From Erythrobacter sp047872805 (lineage in GTDB: Bacteria > Pseudomonadota > Alphaproteobacteria > Sphingomonadales > Sphingomonadaceae), in assembly GCF_047872805.1 (NCBI RefSeq), contig NZ_JBLQUK010000013.1:14048-78047 (forward strand): a stretch of DNA of 64,000 nt, in the 5' to 3' direction. The notes under the pieces are model-generated. The model saw nothing but the letters and a program-made list of their open reading frames with translations, searched no databases and was not told the DNA's origin. Shown in pieces: positions 35,600-44,141 of the stretch (position 1 is its first letter; the number at the start of each line of letters is the position of its first letter). The position numbers and the translations under genes are program-made.

Positions 35600-35623
35600 G
35601 CAACGAGGCTATAATCGGCAGTG

Positions 35624-35658
35624 AAGGGCGGCAAGGGGTTTGCCCCGGTCGCCCTTTT
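35624..35658 (+). terminator. Intrinsic terminator
   Basis: AAGGGCG and CGCCCTT (35624-35630 and 35650-35656) enclose a nested GGGG...CCCC stem, followed by TTTT. It closes the DUF3617 lipoprotein transcript. Confidence 0.7.
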
Positions 35659-35732
35659 GCTATCGCGCTGCAATCATTTGGAACCTTGGCGCTTCACCGC
35701 GCATTCACTCTGCGAAGGTAAGGAAAGGTTCG

Positions 35733-36518
35733 ATGTCCAGCCGCGAAACCCTGTTTGAATATCCCAAGGCCGCCTTTGCGGAGACTGAACTCGCGCGGCG
35801 CATCGCGCTGGCGGCAGAGGATTATCCTGAACAGGAAAAGGGCAAGCCGCACCTGCTCCGGCTGCTGGGCGAGTTGGACCTGTTGATCGAACCGGCGCGG
35901 CGGGTGGTCCGTAGGCTGGATATACCGCAGGCGAAGCGGCCGCAGACGATCATTCTGATGCCGGGATTTGCCACCGGACCAACGCGGATGCGCTATATGG
36001 CGCGCAATCTGGAAAAAGCCGGGCACCGGACCAAGCGCTGGGGATTGGGGCGCAATTGGGGCGTGGCGGCGGATTCGCTGACCCGGCTTGAACAGCGGTT
36101 GGATGAAATCTGCACCCGCTATGATGCGCCGGTCGCGCTGGTGGGATGGAGTCTGGGCGGGCTGTATGCGCGCGAACTGGCTAAGCGGCGGCCCGAATGC
36201 ATATCCCGCGTGATCACAATGGGTTCACCCTTTTCCGGCTCTCCGCGCGCCAACAATGTCTGGCGCGTGTATCAGGCGATTGCCGGTCACCGCGTGGATC
36301 AGGTGCCGATTGATGCCAATGTCTCGGTCAAACCGCCGGTGGAAACCATCGCCCTATGGAGTCCGAGCGATGGGGCGATTGCGCCCCGCAGCGCGGCAGG
36401 CCTGCCCGGTGAGCGCGACCGCGCCATTGCGCTGCGCTGCACCCATGCCGGTTTCACCTATTCCCCCGAAGCGATCCTGACGGTGCTGGCTGAACTCGAC
36501 CGCGCGCAAAGCAATTAG
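35733..36518 (+). CDS. Alpha/beta-fold hydrolase (esterase/lipase-like)
   Basis: The 261-residue protein has the nucleophile elbow GWSLGG with Ser140, the oxyanion region near ILMPGFATGPTRMR, and a C-terminal His in CTHAGFTYSP. It lacks a signal peptide. The segments FATGPTRMRYMARNLEKAGHRTKRWGLG and MGSPFSG resemble triacylglycerol-lipase-like PGAP1/palmitoyl-esterase proteins of alphaproteobacteria. The substrate is unknown. The start at 35733 follows AAGGAAAGG. It ends 65 bases before the ATP-grasp gene of the Anbu cassette and may be cotranscribed with it. Confidence 0.75.
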   Translation: MSSRETLFEYPKAAFAETELARRIALAAEDYPEQEKGKPHLLRLLGELDLLIEPARRVVRRLDIPQAKRPQTIILMPGFATGPTRMRYMARNLEKAGHRTKRWGLGRNWGVAADSLTRLEQRLDEICTRYDAPVALVGWSLGGLYARELAKRRPECISRVITMGSPFSGSPRANNVWRVYQAIAGHRVDQVPIDANVSVKPPVETIALWSPSDGAIAPRSAAGLPGERDRAIALRCTHAGFTYSPEAILTVLAELDRAQSN

Positions 36519-36583
36519 AATGCTTTCCTTTTGTCCTTGCCGCGCTAGGATGAGCTTCACGGTTTTGTGCAATGCGGGGATCG

Positions 36584-38023
36584 ATGGGGGATCACACCCA
36601 ACAATTTGACGAGATGTTTGATGCGGGCGGCAACACGCGCCCCGCGTACACGGATTACTGCCGCTGGTACAATGAGCAGAACCCCGCCCTGTTAAGGCGC
36701 AAGAACTCCGAAGCGGATGAAAGCTTTCGCCGAACGGGGATCACTTTCAACGTCTATGGCGAAGATGAGGCGGAAGAACGCCTGATCCCGTTCGACATGG
36801 TCCCGCGGATCATCACCGCGGGCGAATGGCGGCGGCTGACGCGCGGCATCGAACAACGGGTCCGGGCGCTCAACGCGTTTTTGTATGATCTGTATCACCG
36901 GCAGGAGATTATTCGCGCCGGCCGGGTGCCCGAACGGCTGTTTCGGCAGAACGCCGCGTGGCTGCCCAATATGGTCGGCATGACCCCACCGGGCGGAATT
37001 TACACACATATTGTCGGGATCGATCTGGTGCGCACCGGGCCTGACGATTTCTTTGTGCTCGAAGACAACGCCCGCACGCCTTCGGGCGTTTCCTACATGC
37101 TGGAAAACCGCGAAACGATGATGGCAATGTTCCCGGATGTGTTCAGCCGGGTCGCGGTGGAAAGCGTGTCCAACTATCCGCGCCGCCTCGCGCGTAGTCT
37201 TGCTGCCTGCGCTCCCCCGGCATTTTCCGCGTCAGGCGGTGCCAAACCGATGGTCGCGGTGCTGACCCCGGGGATCTACAATTCGGCCTATTTCGAACAC
37301 GCTTTCCTCGCCGATCAGATGGGCGCTGAACTGGTCGAGGGCAGCGATTTGCGCGTCGTTGATGGCCGGGTGCAGATGCGCACGACGCGCGGCTATACCC
37401 CGATTGACGTGCTGTATCGCCGGGTCGATGACGATTATCTCGACCCGCTGACATTTGAACCTGACAGCGTTCTGGGTGTGCCCGGCATCATGGATGTCTA
37501 TCGCGCTGGCGGGATCACCATCGCCAATGCACCGGGAACGGGTGTGTCGGATGATAAGGCGATTTATTCCTTCATGCCCGAAATCGTTGAGTTCTATACT
37601 GGCGAGAAGCCGCTGCTGCCCAATGTCGAAACCTGGCGCTGCGCTGATAGCGATAGCCTCGCCTACGTGCTCGACAATATTGCCGATCTGGTGGTGAAGG
37701 AAGTGCATGGTTCGGGCGGTTACGGGATGTTGATCGGGCCAACCGCGACCAAGAAGGAGATCAGGGAGTTTCGCGCCAAGCTGGAGGCAAATCCTGAAAA
37801 CTACATCGCCCAGCCGACTTTGGCGCTTTCGACCTGCCCGATTTACACCAACAAGGGGTTGGCCCCGCGCCATGTCGATCTGCGTCCCTATGTGCTGGTC
37901 TCGCCCGAAGGGATCGACATCACCCCCGGCGGATTGACCCGCGTGGCGCTCAAGAAAGGATCGCTGGTGGTCAATTCATCGCAAGGCGGCGGCACCAAAG
38001 ACACTTGGGTGCTGAAAGACTAA
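36584..38023 (+). CDS. Circularly permuted type 2 ATP-grasp protein
   Basis: The 479-residue protein matches the circularly permuted ATP-grasp family (COG2308): FFVLEDNARTPSGVSYMLENRE holds a phosphate/metal-binding part, and VVKEVHGSGGYGMLIGP and YIAQPTLALSTCP are typical. The family partners with alpha-E proteins and transglutaminases and is thought to form peptide-like bonds using ATP. A start at 36584 (MGDHTQQFDEMF) is chosen over 36572. It is followed after 16 bases by the alpha-E gene in the Anbu cassette. Confidence 0.9.
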   Translation: MGDHTQQFDEMFDAGGNTRPAYTDYCRWYNEQNPALLRRKNSEADESFRRTGITFNVYGEDEAEERLIPFDMVPRIITAGEWRRLTRGIEQRVRALNAFLYDLYHRQEIIRAGRVPERLFRQNAAWLPNMVGMTPPGGIYTHIVGIDLVRTGPDDFFVLEDNARTPSGVSYMLENRETMMAMFPDVFSRVAVESVSNYPRRLARSLAACAPPAFSASGGAKPMVAVLTPGIYNSAYFEHAFLADQMGAELVEGSDLRVVDGRVQMRTTRGYTPIDVLYRRVDDDYLDPLTFEPDSVLGVPGIMDVYRAGGITIANAPGTGVSDDKAIYSFMPEIVEFYTGEKPLLPNVETWRCADSDSLAYVLDNIADLVVKEVHGSGGYGMLIGPTATKKEIREFRAKLEANPENYIAQPTLALSTCPIYTNKGLAPRHVDLRPYVLVSPEGIDITPGGLTRVALKKGSLVVNSSQGGGTKDTWVLKD

Positions 38024-38039
38024 TGCCCGGAGCCCCCCC

Positions 38040-38984
38040 ATGCTAGGCCGGACCGCCAATGGGATGTTCTGGATGTTCCGCTATCTGGAGCGGGCGGAGA
38101 ACACCGCGCGGCTGCTTGATGCAGGACTGCGCATGGCGCTGACCCGTGATCTCGAAACGGCGGAGGAGGAATGGCGTTCGGTCATTGCGACGCTGGGGCA
38201 AAAGCCGCTCTACGAAGCGACGCATGACAGTTATGAAGGGTCTTCGGTTTGGAATTTTGTCCTGCGCGACAAATCCAACCCCGGCAATGTGCGCCAAATG
38301 TTTGCCGCCATGCGCAACAATGCCCGCACCGCGCGCACCAATATTTCCAGCCAAGTGTGGGAAGCGGTCAATGAAAACTGGATGAAGCTCGACACATTGC
38401 TGGCCCGCCCGGTCACTCAGGGGCAAGTCGGCGGAGTGGTGACGCGGTTGCGCCGCACGGGAACGCAGGTGCACGGCGCGCTCGACGGCACGATGCTGCG
38501 CGACGAAGGCTATCATTTTGCCCGCGCGGGCACCTTTATCGAACGCGCGGAAAGCACCGCGCGCATCCTTGACATGAAATATTATCTGCTGCTCCCTTCG
38601 CTGTCCTATGTCGGGTCGAGCCTCGACAGCGGGCAGTGGGATCAGGTGCTGCGATCAGTTGCCGGGGCCAGCGCCTACACCTGGCTCAACGCCGGAAGGA
38701 TTGATGCGCGCGGGATCGTTGAATTTCTGGTGCTGGACGACCGGTTCCCGCGCAGTCTCGCTTTTTGCCGCAGTGCGCAGCGCGAACATCTCGCCGCGCT
38801 GTCGCGGATGCACGGGGTGGAGGGCCATTCCAACGCGCTGCTGCGGGAGGCCGACCGTGACATTGCCGGGATTACGGTCGAACAGATATTTGAACGCGGT
38901 CTGCATCAATTCCTGATCGATTTCACGGCGCGCAATGCGGCCATCGCGCAGGCCATCGGAGAAGATTACAGGTTTCTTGCATGA
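38040..38984 (+). CDS. Alpha-E domain protein
   Basis: The 314-residue all-helical protein begins MLGRTANGMFWMFRYLERAENTARLLDAGLR, the signature of the alpha-E domain family (COG2307), and has the repeated RAESTARILDMKYY helix. The fold is suspected to be a peptide-ligase partner of the permuted ATP-grasp protein encoded upstream. Its TGA overlaps the transglutaminase ATG (ATGA), so the two are coupled. Confidence 0.92.
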   Translation: MLGRTANGMFWMFRYLERAENTARLLDAGLRMALTRDLETAEEEWRSVIATLGQKPLYEATHDSYEGSSVWNFVLRDKSNPGNVRQMFAAMRNNARTARTNISSQVWEAVNENWMKLDTLLARPVTQGQVGGVVTRLRRTGTQVHGALDGTMLRDEGYHFARAGTFIERAESTARILDMKYYLLLPSLSYVGSSLDSGQWDQVLRSVAGASAYTWLNAGRIDARGIVEFLVLDDRFPRSLAFCRSAQREHLAALSRMHGVEGHSNALLREADRDIAGITVEQIFERGLHQFLIDFTARNAAIAQAIGEDYRFLA

Positions 38985-39832
38985 GGTTGTCCATCCGTCA
39001 CACGACCCGCTATTCGTTCAAACAACCGGTGATCCACGCGCTGCAACGGCTGCGCTTGACGCCGAAGGAGACGCAGGGGCAGAAAATTCTCGATTGGACG
39101 ATGATTTACGAGAATGCCCGGGCAGAGCTTGAATATGACGACCAGAATTTCAACACGGTAACGCTGGTCGGGGTCGATCCCGGGGCAAGTGAGGTCACCG
39201 TGACCTGCCGGGGCACAGTCGAAACGCAGGACAATGCCGGTGTCATCGGACGTCACGCAGGGCATATGCCCTTATGGAGTTTTCTCAGTCAGACCCCTTT
39301 GACGCGGCCGGGACCAAAACTTCGTGCCTTGATCCGGGACATTGGCGATCCATCCAAAGGGGCGGGAGCCAAATCGGCTGACGATGCGGCACGGCTCGAT
39401 TACTTGCACGCATTGTCCGCGCGTATCCGCGAAAGCGTGGCGTATCAGACGGGTATGACCGGGGTGACGACCACGGCAGAGGAATCCACCGCACATGGCG
39501 CAGGCGTGTGTCAGGATCACGCGCATATCTTCATCGGTGCGGCGCGCGCGGCTGATATTCCGGCGCGTTATGTCAGCGGCTATCTGATGATGAACGACCG
39601 GATCGAACAGGAGGCCACGCACGCCTGGGCTGAGGCGCATATTGACGGGCTGGGCTGGGTCGGGTTCGATATTTCCAACGGCATCAGCCCCGATCCCCGC
39701 TATGTCCGCGTCGCCACCGGGCGCGATTACCGCGATGCCGCACCGGTCACCGGGATCAGCTTTGGCACGACCGAGCAGGTGTTAACCGTGGATGTCGCGG
39801 TGGAGCAGCAACAGGAAACCCAGCAGCAATAG
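38981..39832 (+). CDS. Transglutaminase-like protein
   Basis: The 283-residue protein has the bacterial transglutaminase N-terminal domain (RLSIRHTTRYSF, LRLTP) and a papain-like core with the triad Cys177 in GAGVCQDHAH, His214 in ATHAWAEAH and Asp230 in VGFDISNG. Family members cleave or crosslink peptides. It is coupled to the alpha-E gene by a 4-base overlap and lies 61 bases before the Anbu peptidase gene. Confidence 0.93.
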   Translation: MRLSIRHTTRYSFKQPVIHALQRLRLTPKETQGQKILDWTMIYENARAELEYDDQNFNTVTLVGVDPGASEVTVTCRGTVETQDNAGVIGRHAGHMPLWSFLSQTPLTRPGPKLRALIRDIGDPSKGAGAKSADDAARLDYLHALSARIRESVAYQTGMTGVTTTAEESTAHGAGVCQDHAHIFIGAARAADIPARYVSGYLMMNDRIEQEATHAWAEAHIDGLGWVGFDISNGISPDPRYVRVATGRDYRDAAPVTGISFGTTEQVLTVDVAVEQQQETQQQ

Positions 39833-39893
39833 GGCTTCCCGATGGGCTGCGCCTGCTCTAATCGCTCGGCTCTGACCTTTCGGAGAGACTCCA

Positions 39894-40661
39894 ATGACCT
39901 ACTGTGTTGGCATGATCGTCGATCAGGGCATTGTCCTGATGAGCGACACACGCACCAATTCGGGCGTCGATAACATTTCGGTGTTTCGCAAAATGTTCCA
40001 TTGGCAGGTGCCGGGTGAACGGATGATTGCGGTCATGACCGCTGGAAATCTGGCAACCACTCAGGCGGTCATCAGCCAGCTTGAGGAACGCACCAAGCAG
40101 CCGGAAGAGCGGGAGACCACGCTGCTCAATGGGCCGACAATGTTCAGCGTGGTGAGCGAGATCGGCAAATTGCTGCACACGACGATCGATACTCAGCAGA
40201 AGGTCAATGGCGACCGGGGCAAGGGGCGCTTTACCGCCTCAATGATCGTCGCGGGACAGATCGCCGGAATGGAACCGCGACTGTTCATGATCTATCCCGA
40301 GGGCAATTTTATCGAGGCCAGCTGGGATACGCCGTTCTTTCAGATCGGAGAGACCAAATATGGCCGCCCGATCCTGATCCGCGGCTATGACCGCAACATG
40401 AGTTTCGAAAACGCTGTCAAATTGTTGATGGTGTCGTTCGATTCCACTTTGAAAGCGAACCTGTCGGTGGGACTGCCGCTCGATCTGTTGGTGATTGGCA
40501 AAGACAGCTTTGCCCCCACGCATCAGCACCGCGTAACCGCCGAAGATCCCTATTTCGACACGATATCTTCCAACTGGGGCGATGCCCTGCGTTCGGCATT
40601 CCATTCGCTGCCCGATTACAGTTTTGGTCCGGAAACAGGAACAGAGTCTGGTGGGGGCTGA
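39894..40661 (+). CDS. Anbu proteasome-homologue peptidase
   Basis: The 255-residue protein begins MTYCVGMIVDQGIVLMSDTRTNSG, the N-terminus of the Anbu (bacterial proteasome homologue) family. After Met removal, Thr becomes the N-terminal nucleophile; Asp and Arg in SDTRT and Lys in FRKMFHW complete the proteasome-type active site. Anbu assembles as open helical rings of twin-type subunits and is encoded beside the ATP-grasp, alpha-E and transglutaminase genes, exactly as here. CGGAGAG precedes the ATG. The cellular substrate is unknown. Confidence 0.94.
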   Translation: MTYCVGMIVDQGIVLMSDTRTNSGVDNISVFRKMFHWQVPGERMIAVMTAGNLATTQAVISQLEERTKQPEERETTLLNGPTMFSVVSEIGKLLHTTIDTQQKVNGDRGKGRFTASMIVAGQIAGMEPRLFMIYPEGNFIEASWDTPFFQIGETKYGRPILIRGYDRNMSFENAVKLLMVSFDSTLKANLSVGLPLDLLVIGKDSFAPTHQHRVTAEDPYFDTISSNWGDALRSAFHSLPDYSFGPETGTESGGG

Positions 40662-40832
40662 CGTTGGCCTGCTAACTTCTACCTAAAGGCGATTACATAG
40701 GGATAATATGGTTCGTTCCGGAGTAAATATTTGTAAGATTTCCGGGCTTTGACGTAAGGGTGAACCGCAGTTTGATCCAAAATGGGTTAGGTCAGGCGTG
40801 AATAAAATCCGGGGTGCGCGCAACACCCTGGC

Positions 40833-41456
40833 ATGACCAGCAAAGCATCGCTTCACTTCATTGACTCCAACAGCCGCCACCGCGCGGAACTGGCAAGGGT
40901 TGGTTTCGCTCTGGGTCACCATGCCGAGGTGTATGGCGACCTATCCGAACTGTCGGTCCATCCACCGCGAGAGGGCATTATCATTGCTCGCGACGCACCG
41001 GAGGAAGGGGGCGTGGCGGTTATCCTCGAACGGCTCAGCCGGCTCGGCATCTGGTTGCCGTTGATCGCGGTCGATACGGACCCGAGGCCAGGTAGGATCG
41101 TCTCTGCGATCAAGGCAGGGGCGCTTGATTATCTGTCGCTGCCGCTGGAAACCGAGCGGTTCGAACGCTGCCTGCAACGCATCGAGAAAGAGGCCGAGGT
41201 GTTCGGCGCTGCCCGCCGCCGCATGATCGAAGCGCGCGACCTTATCTCCAGCCTTTCGGCGCGCGAACGCGAAGTGCTCGACTGGCTATCCGAAGGCAGC
41301 AGCAACAAGACCATCGCCCGCGAACTCGAGATCAGCCCGCGCACGGTTGAAATCCACCGCGCCAATATGATGCAGAAACTGGGCGCGCGCCATGCGGCAG
41401 AGGCTGTGCGGTTGAAACTCGAAGCAAAACTGGAGCCGAAGATAGAGCTGAATTGA
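40833..41456 (+). CDS. FixJ/LuxR-family response regulator with degenerate receiver
   Basis: The 207-residue protein has an N-terminal receiver-like domain (about 1-120) and a C-terminal LuxR helix-turn-helix (about 135-200: SLSAREREVLDWLSEGSSNKTIARELEIS). In the receiver, an acidic residue is visible near IIIARDAP, but the conserved C-terminal lysine is replaced (DYLSLPLE), so normal phosphorylation is doubtful. No histidine kinase gene is adjacent. There is a short GGGTG/CACCC hairpin (about 40813-40830) directly before the ATG, and no clear ribosome-binding site. Confidence 0.85.
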   Translation: MTSKASLHFIDSNSRHRAELARVGFALGHHAEVYGDLSELSVHPPREGIIIARDAPEEGGVAVILERLSRLGIWLPLIAVDTDPRPGRIVSAIKAGALDYLSLPLETERFERCLQRIEKEAEVFGAARRRMIEARDLISSLSAREREVLDWLSEGSSNKTIARELEISPRTVEIHRANMMQKLGARHAAEAVRLKLEAKLEPKIELN

Positions 41457-41592
41457 AACAGATTTCGACCCCCCGATAGGGTAGCACCTGATCCCCTTTC
41501 GGTACCCACGCGGCTCTCGGCATCCATTTGCTGCCGGGGGCCGTGTTTGGTTTGCGAGTGCCTGATTCTGGATATGGCCGGCTTTCGGCACC

Positions 41593-42339
41593 CTAGCGGC
41601 AGAAACTTGATCCTGTGCCCTCAAGATGGAAATGGTCGGCGTGAGCGCGATTGTAATCCGGGCCCAGCACCGTGCCAAACCGTTTGCATGCGCTGGAATG
41701 GACCACGCGCAAGAATTCGCGCTCTGCCGCAGTGCCGCCGTCCCAGTCTTCGGTTAGCGAAATCCGCCTCCCGTCTTCGAGCACAAAGGCAGACACGTCG
41801 ATCGCTTCTGCGCTGGCATGGGCAGAACGGCGCTGCGACCCGGCGACGTTGCGGCAGGAATAGCTGCCCATCGTCTCAATCCGGGCAAGCGGGCTGCCCA
41901 GCAACTGGCGCGCGGCACGGTCAACGCCAAAGCGCGCCCAATCGCCAAACGCGCTGGCCACGCGGCATTGCACTGCGCCGATATTACTGATGCCGAATTG
42001 CGAGGTGTCGCCCGCCAATGCGGACAGCTGCACGGTGCCCAATTTGTTGCATCCCGGCGCAGCATAGGTGTCTGGCAGGGGGTTGAACCGCGCCCCGGCG
42101 TTGCTGAGATTGGTTAGGCAAGCGGCATCTTCGGCGCGCGGCGCGACGCTCTGCGGGGCTGAGGCCATACGCGGCGGCGCGGTGCGTGTGTAGGTCTGGC
42201 TGGTGCCAGAAGGAGAGCTGGCAGCGGACCCGCCGCCTATTCCGCCGCTGTTGCCAGTCGGAATGATCGATCCGCATCCCGCCAATGCGAGTGCCGCAAT
42301 CGCGGGCGTCATGGCCCTTAGAAATGCCCGGTGGTTCAT
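41593..42339 (-). CDS. Extensin-like lipoprotein (peptidase M15-like)
   Basis: The 248-residue protein has a lipoprotein signal peptide with lipobox LAGC at Cys22, then a Gly/Ser-rich linker. The C-terminal extensin-like domain contains CRVASAFGDWARFG, SAHASAEAIDVSAF, and the C-terminal HADHFHLE. The His/Asp pattern is similar to that of M15 D-Ala-D-Ala peptidases, so it may act on peptidoglycan in the periplasm; that is inference. It reads convergent to the LuxR-type regulator gene. Confidence 0.85.
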   Translation of the reverse strand: MNHRAFLRAMTPAIAALALAGCGSIIPTGNSGGIGGGSAASSPSGTSQTYTRTAPPRMASAPQSVAPRAEDAACLTNLSNAGARFNPLPDTYAAPGCNKLGTVQLSALAGDTSQFGISNIGAVQCRVASAFGDWARFGVDRAARQLLGSPLARIETMGSYSCRNVAGSQRRSAHASAEAIDVSAFVLEDGRRISLTEDWDGGTAAEREFLRVVHSSACKRFGTVLGPDYNRAHADHFHLEGTGSSFCR

Positions 42340-42457
42340 ACCTAAGGATGATTACCGGGAAAAGGTTAACGCCGCGGAAAGGCCTTATGCTAACCAAACC
42401 CTATTGCGCGGATCCGGGATTGTCCGTGGCAATAGTCGGATGGATGGTGGTCGTTGT

Positions 42458-42847
42458 TCAAGGCAACTCCTCGGCAATCTGCTCCCACAGCTCAATCTTG
42501 ATTCCATTAGGGTCGAGTATCCAAGCAAACTTTCCGTAGCCTTCATCGGCACTGCCATGCATTTCAACCCCGCGCGATTTTAGAACTTCGACAAAACCAT
42601 CGAGATCATTGACACGCAGATTGATCATGAAACTGCCAGTGCCTGGCTTGATATATTGATCGTCGGGAAAGTGGCTGATGAGCGAATAGGGATTGGGTTT
42701 GGGTTCATCTGCCCAGGCGAGCTGCGGCCCATATTCGCCGTCAATGCCCAGCTTGTCCCGATACCATGCGCGGGTCGCTTCGGGATCGGCAGCCACATAG
42801 AAAATACCGCCAAGGCCGGTCACGCGCGGTCCCGTTTTTTCGTTCAT
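42458..42847 (-). CDS. VOC-family (glyoxalase/bleomycin-resistance) protein
   Basis: The 129-residue protein is one vicinal-oxygen-chelate domain: GLGGIFYVAADPEATRAWYRDKLGI at the start and FAWILDPNGIKIELWEQ at the end, with a Glu near the usual metal site. The family includes glyoxalases, dioxygenases and antibiotic-binding proteins; the activity cannot be told. GGGGAGG lies before the ATG. Confidence 0.88.
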   Translation of the reverse strand: MNEKTGPRVTGLGGIFYVAADPEATRAWYRDKLGIDGEYGPQLAWADEPKPNPYSLISHFPDDQYIKPGTGSFMINLRVNDLDGFVEVLKSRGVEMHGSADEGYGKFAWILDPNGIKIELWEQIAEELP

Positions 42848-42913
42848 TGGATTGCCTCCCCAATTGATGTCTCTGAGTCCTCCTGCGCAGTGTGGACCAA
42901 GCTGAGGCGCAAA

Positions 42914-43633
42914 TCAAAACCTTGTGGTGAAAGCAATCACGCTGTCAGGCAGCAGATCGAGCAAAGCGCTTTCGATGACCTTGTCAAATCCTGTCAGCAC
43001 CATGACCCCGACCAGCATCAACGCGCCGCCAAACAGCGGCTTTGCATAGTGCGCCAGCCTGCCCAGAACCTTGCGCCGCTCGCCCATGGCGGCGCGCGAT
43101 CCATAGGCAAAGGCGAGAATCGATACGGCCACGCCGAGGGCAAAGGTCAGAAAGATCAGGAAGCTCGCCGTCAGGTCCTTTCCCTGGCTGGCCGCTGCGA
43201 TCGCCACGCCCAATGTCGGCCCCACACACGGTGCCCAGACCAGTCCAAGCAACATACCGATGGCGAATTGGCCCTGCCAGCCTGCGCCTCCGACCCGCTC
43301 AAGCCGCCGATTGCCGAAATTGGCGAGAGGGGCGGCGGCGGCAGAGAGCGCCGCCTGAGCTTGCGGCACGATCAGCACAATTCCCGCCGCCGTCAGCAGC
43401 GCGCCTGCCATCGAACGGACCAGTTGTTCGTCAATCCCGAGCGAATAGCCAAACGCGATCACAGTGAAGCCGAACAGCGTAAAGCTGACCACCAATCCGG
43501 CGGCCAGCGCGAGCGGTCCAAACCGGCTCTTGCCCAACGCCGAGGCGACAAGGATCGGCACCAGCGGCAGCACGCAGGGGTTCAGAATTGTCACCAAGCC
43601 CGCGACAAAGGAGATCAGCGCGCTGCCGAGCAT
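42914..43633 (-). CDS. CcdA-like cytochrome c biogenesis/thiol transfer protein
   Basis: The 239-residue protein has six hydrophobic segments and the two redox cysteine motifs of the CcdA/DsbD membrane domain, NPCVLPLVPIL and WAPCVGPTLG. It moves electrons from cytosolic thioredoxin to periplasmic acceptors. A small thioredoxin gene with a WCPTC motif is 30 bases upstream on the same strand, so they form a pair. This is separate from the larger DsbD-like protein encoded at 28032. Confidence 0.92.
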   Translation of the reverse strand: MLGSALISFVAGLVTILNPCVLPLVPILVASALGKSRFGPLALAAGLVVSFTLFGFTVIAFGYSLGIDEQLVRSMAGALLTAAGIVLIVPQAQAALSAAAAPLANFGNRRLERVGGAGWQGQFAIGMLLGLVWAPCVGPTLGVAIAAASQGKDLTASFLIFLTFALGVAVSILAFAYGSRAAMGERRKVLGRLAHYAKPLFGGALMLVGVMVLTGFDKVIESALLDLLPDSVIAFTTRF

Positions 43634-43663
43634 GATGGTTCAGCCAGACCGGGTGCGCGTCCT

Positions 43664-44065
43664 TCAGAGCGCCCCGAGCACGACGCGGCGCAGCCGCGTG
43701 CGGTTTGTCTCTGCGACCGAGCGTGCAGCCTCGTTCATGCCCTTGAACACCAGCACGGTGGATTGGCGCGGGATGCGGTGCGCGCGCAGAAAGGCTTTCT
43801 CTTCGTCGAAATCGAGCTTTACGAACAGCACATCGTCGCTGGCCCGCTCCTTGCGCAATTCATCAAGGATCGGCGCCTGTGCGCGGCAAGTCGGGCACCA
43901 ATCGGCATAGACATCAACGACGATGGTCTTACCCTTTTTCTGCGCCATCATGAAGCTTGCTTCATCATAGATCTGCCAACCAGCGGTGGTGGCCTGCGCA
44001 TTCAATTGCATCGCGCCGACTATCAGCGCTCCTATCGCGGCGATGAGGACAAAGAGGCGGGTCAT
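43664..44065 (-). CDS. Membrane-anchored/periplasmic thioredoxin
   Basis: The 133-residue protein has an N-terminal hydrophobic signal or anchor (LFVLIAAIGALIVGAM), then a thioredoxin domain with DVYADWCPTCRAQAP (active site CPTC). The active centre resembles DsbD gamma-type and other thiol-reductase modules. It likely receives electrons from the CcdA-like protein encoded next and reduces periplasmic targets. The cis-Pro region is IPRQSTVLVFKG. Confidence 0.9.
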   Translation of the reverse strand: MTRLFVLIAAIGALIVGAMQLNAQATTAGWQIYDEASFMMAQKKGKTIVVDVYADWCPTCRAQAPILDELRKERASDDVLFVKLDFDEEKAFLRAHRIPRQSTVLVFKGMNEAARSVAETNRTRLRRVVLGAL

Positions 44066-44141
44066 GATGCGTGCTCCAATGCGAGATACCGGTCAGAATA
44101 CTGGCTGTTCTCAATGGAGTTCGCACCGCACCGCTGCGAAG

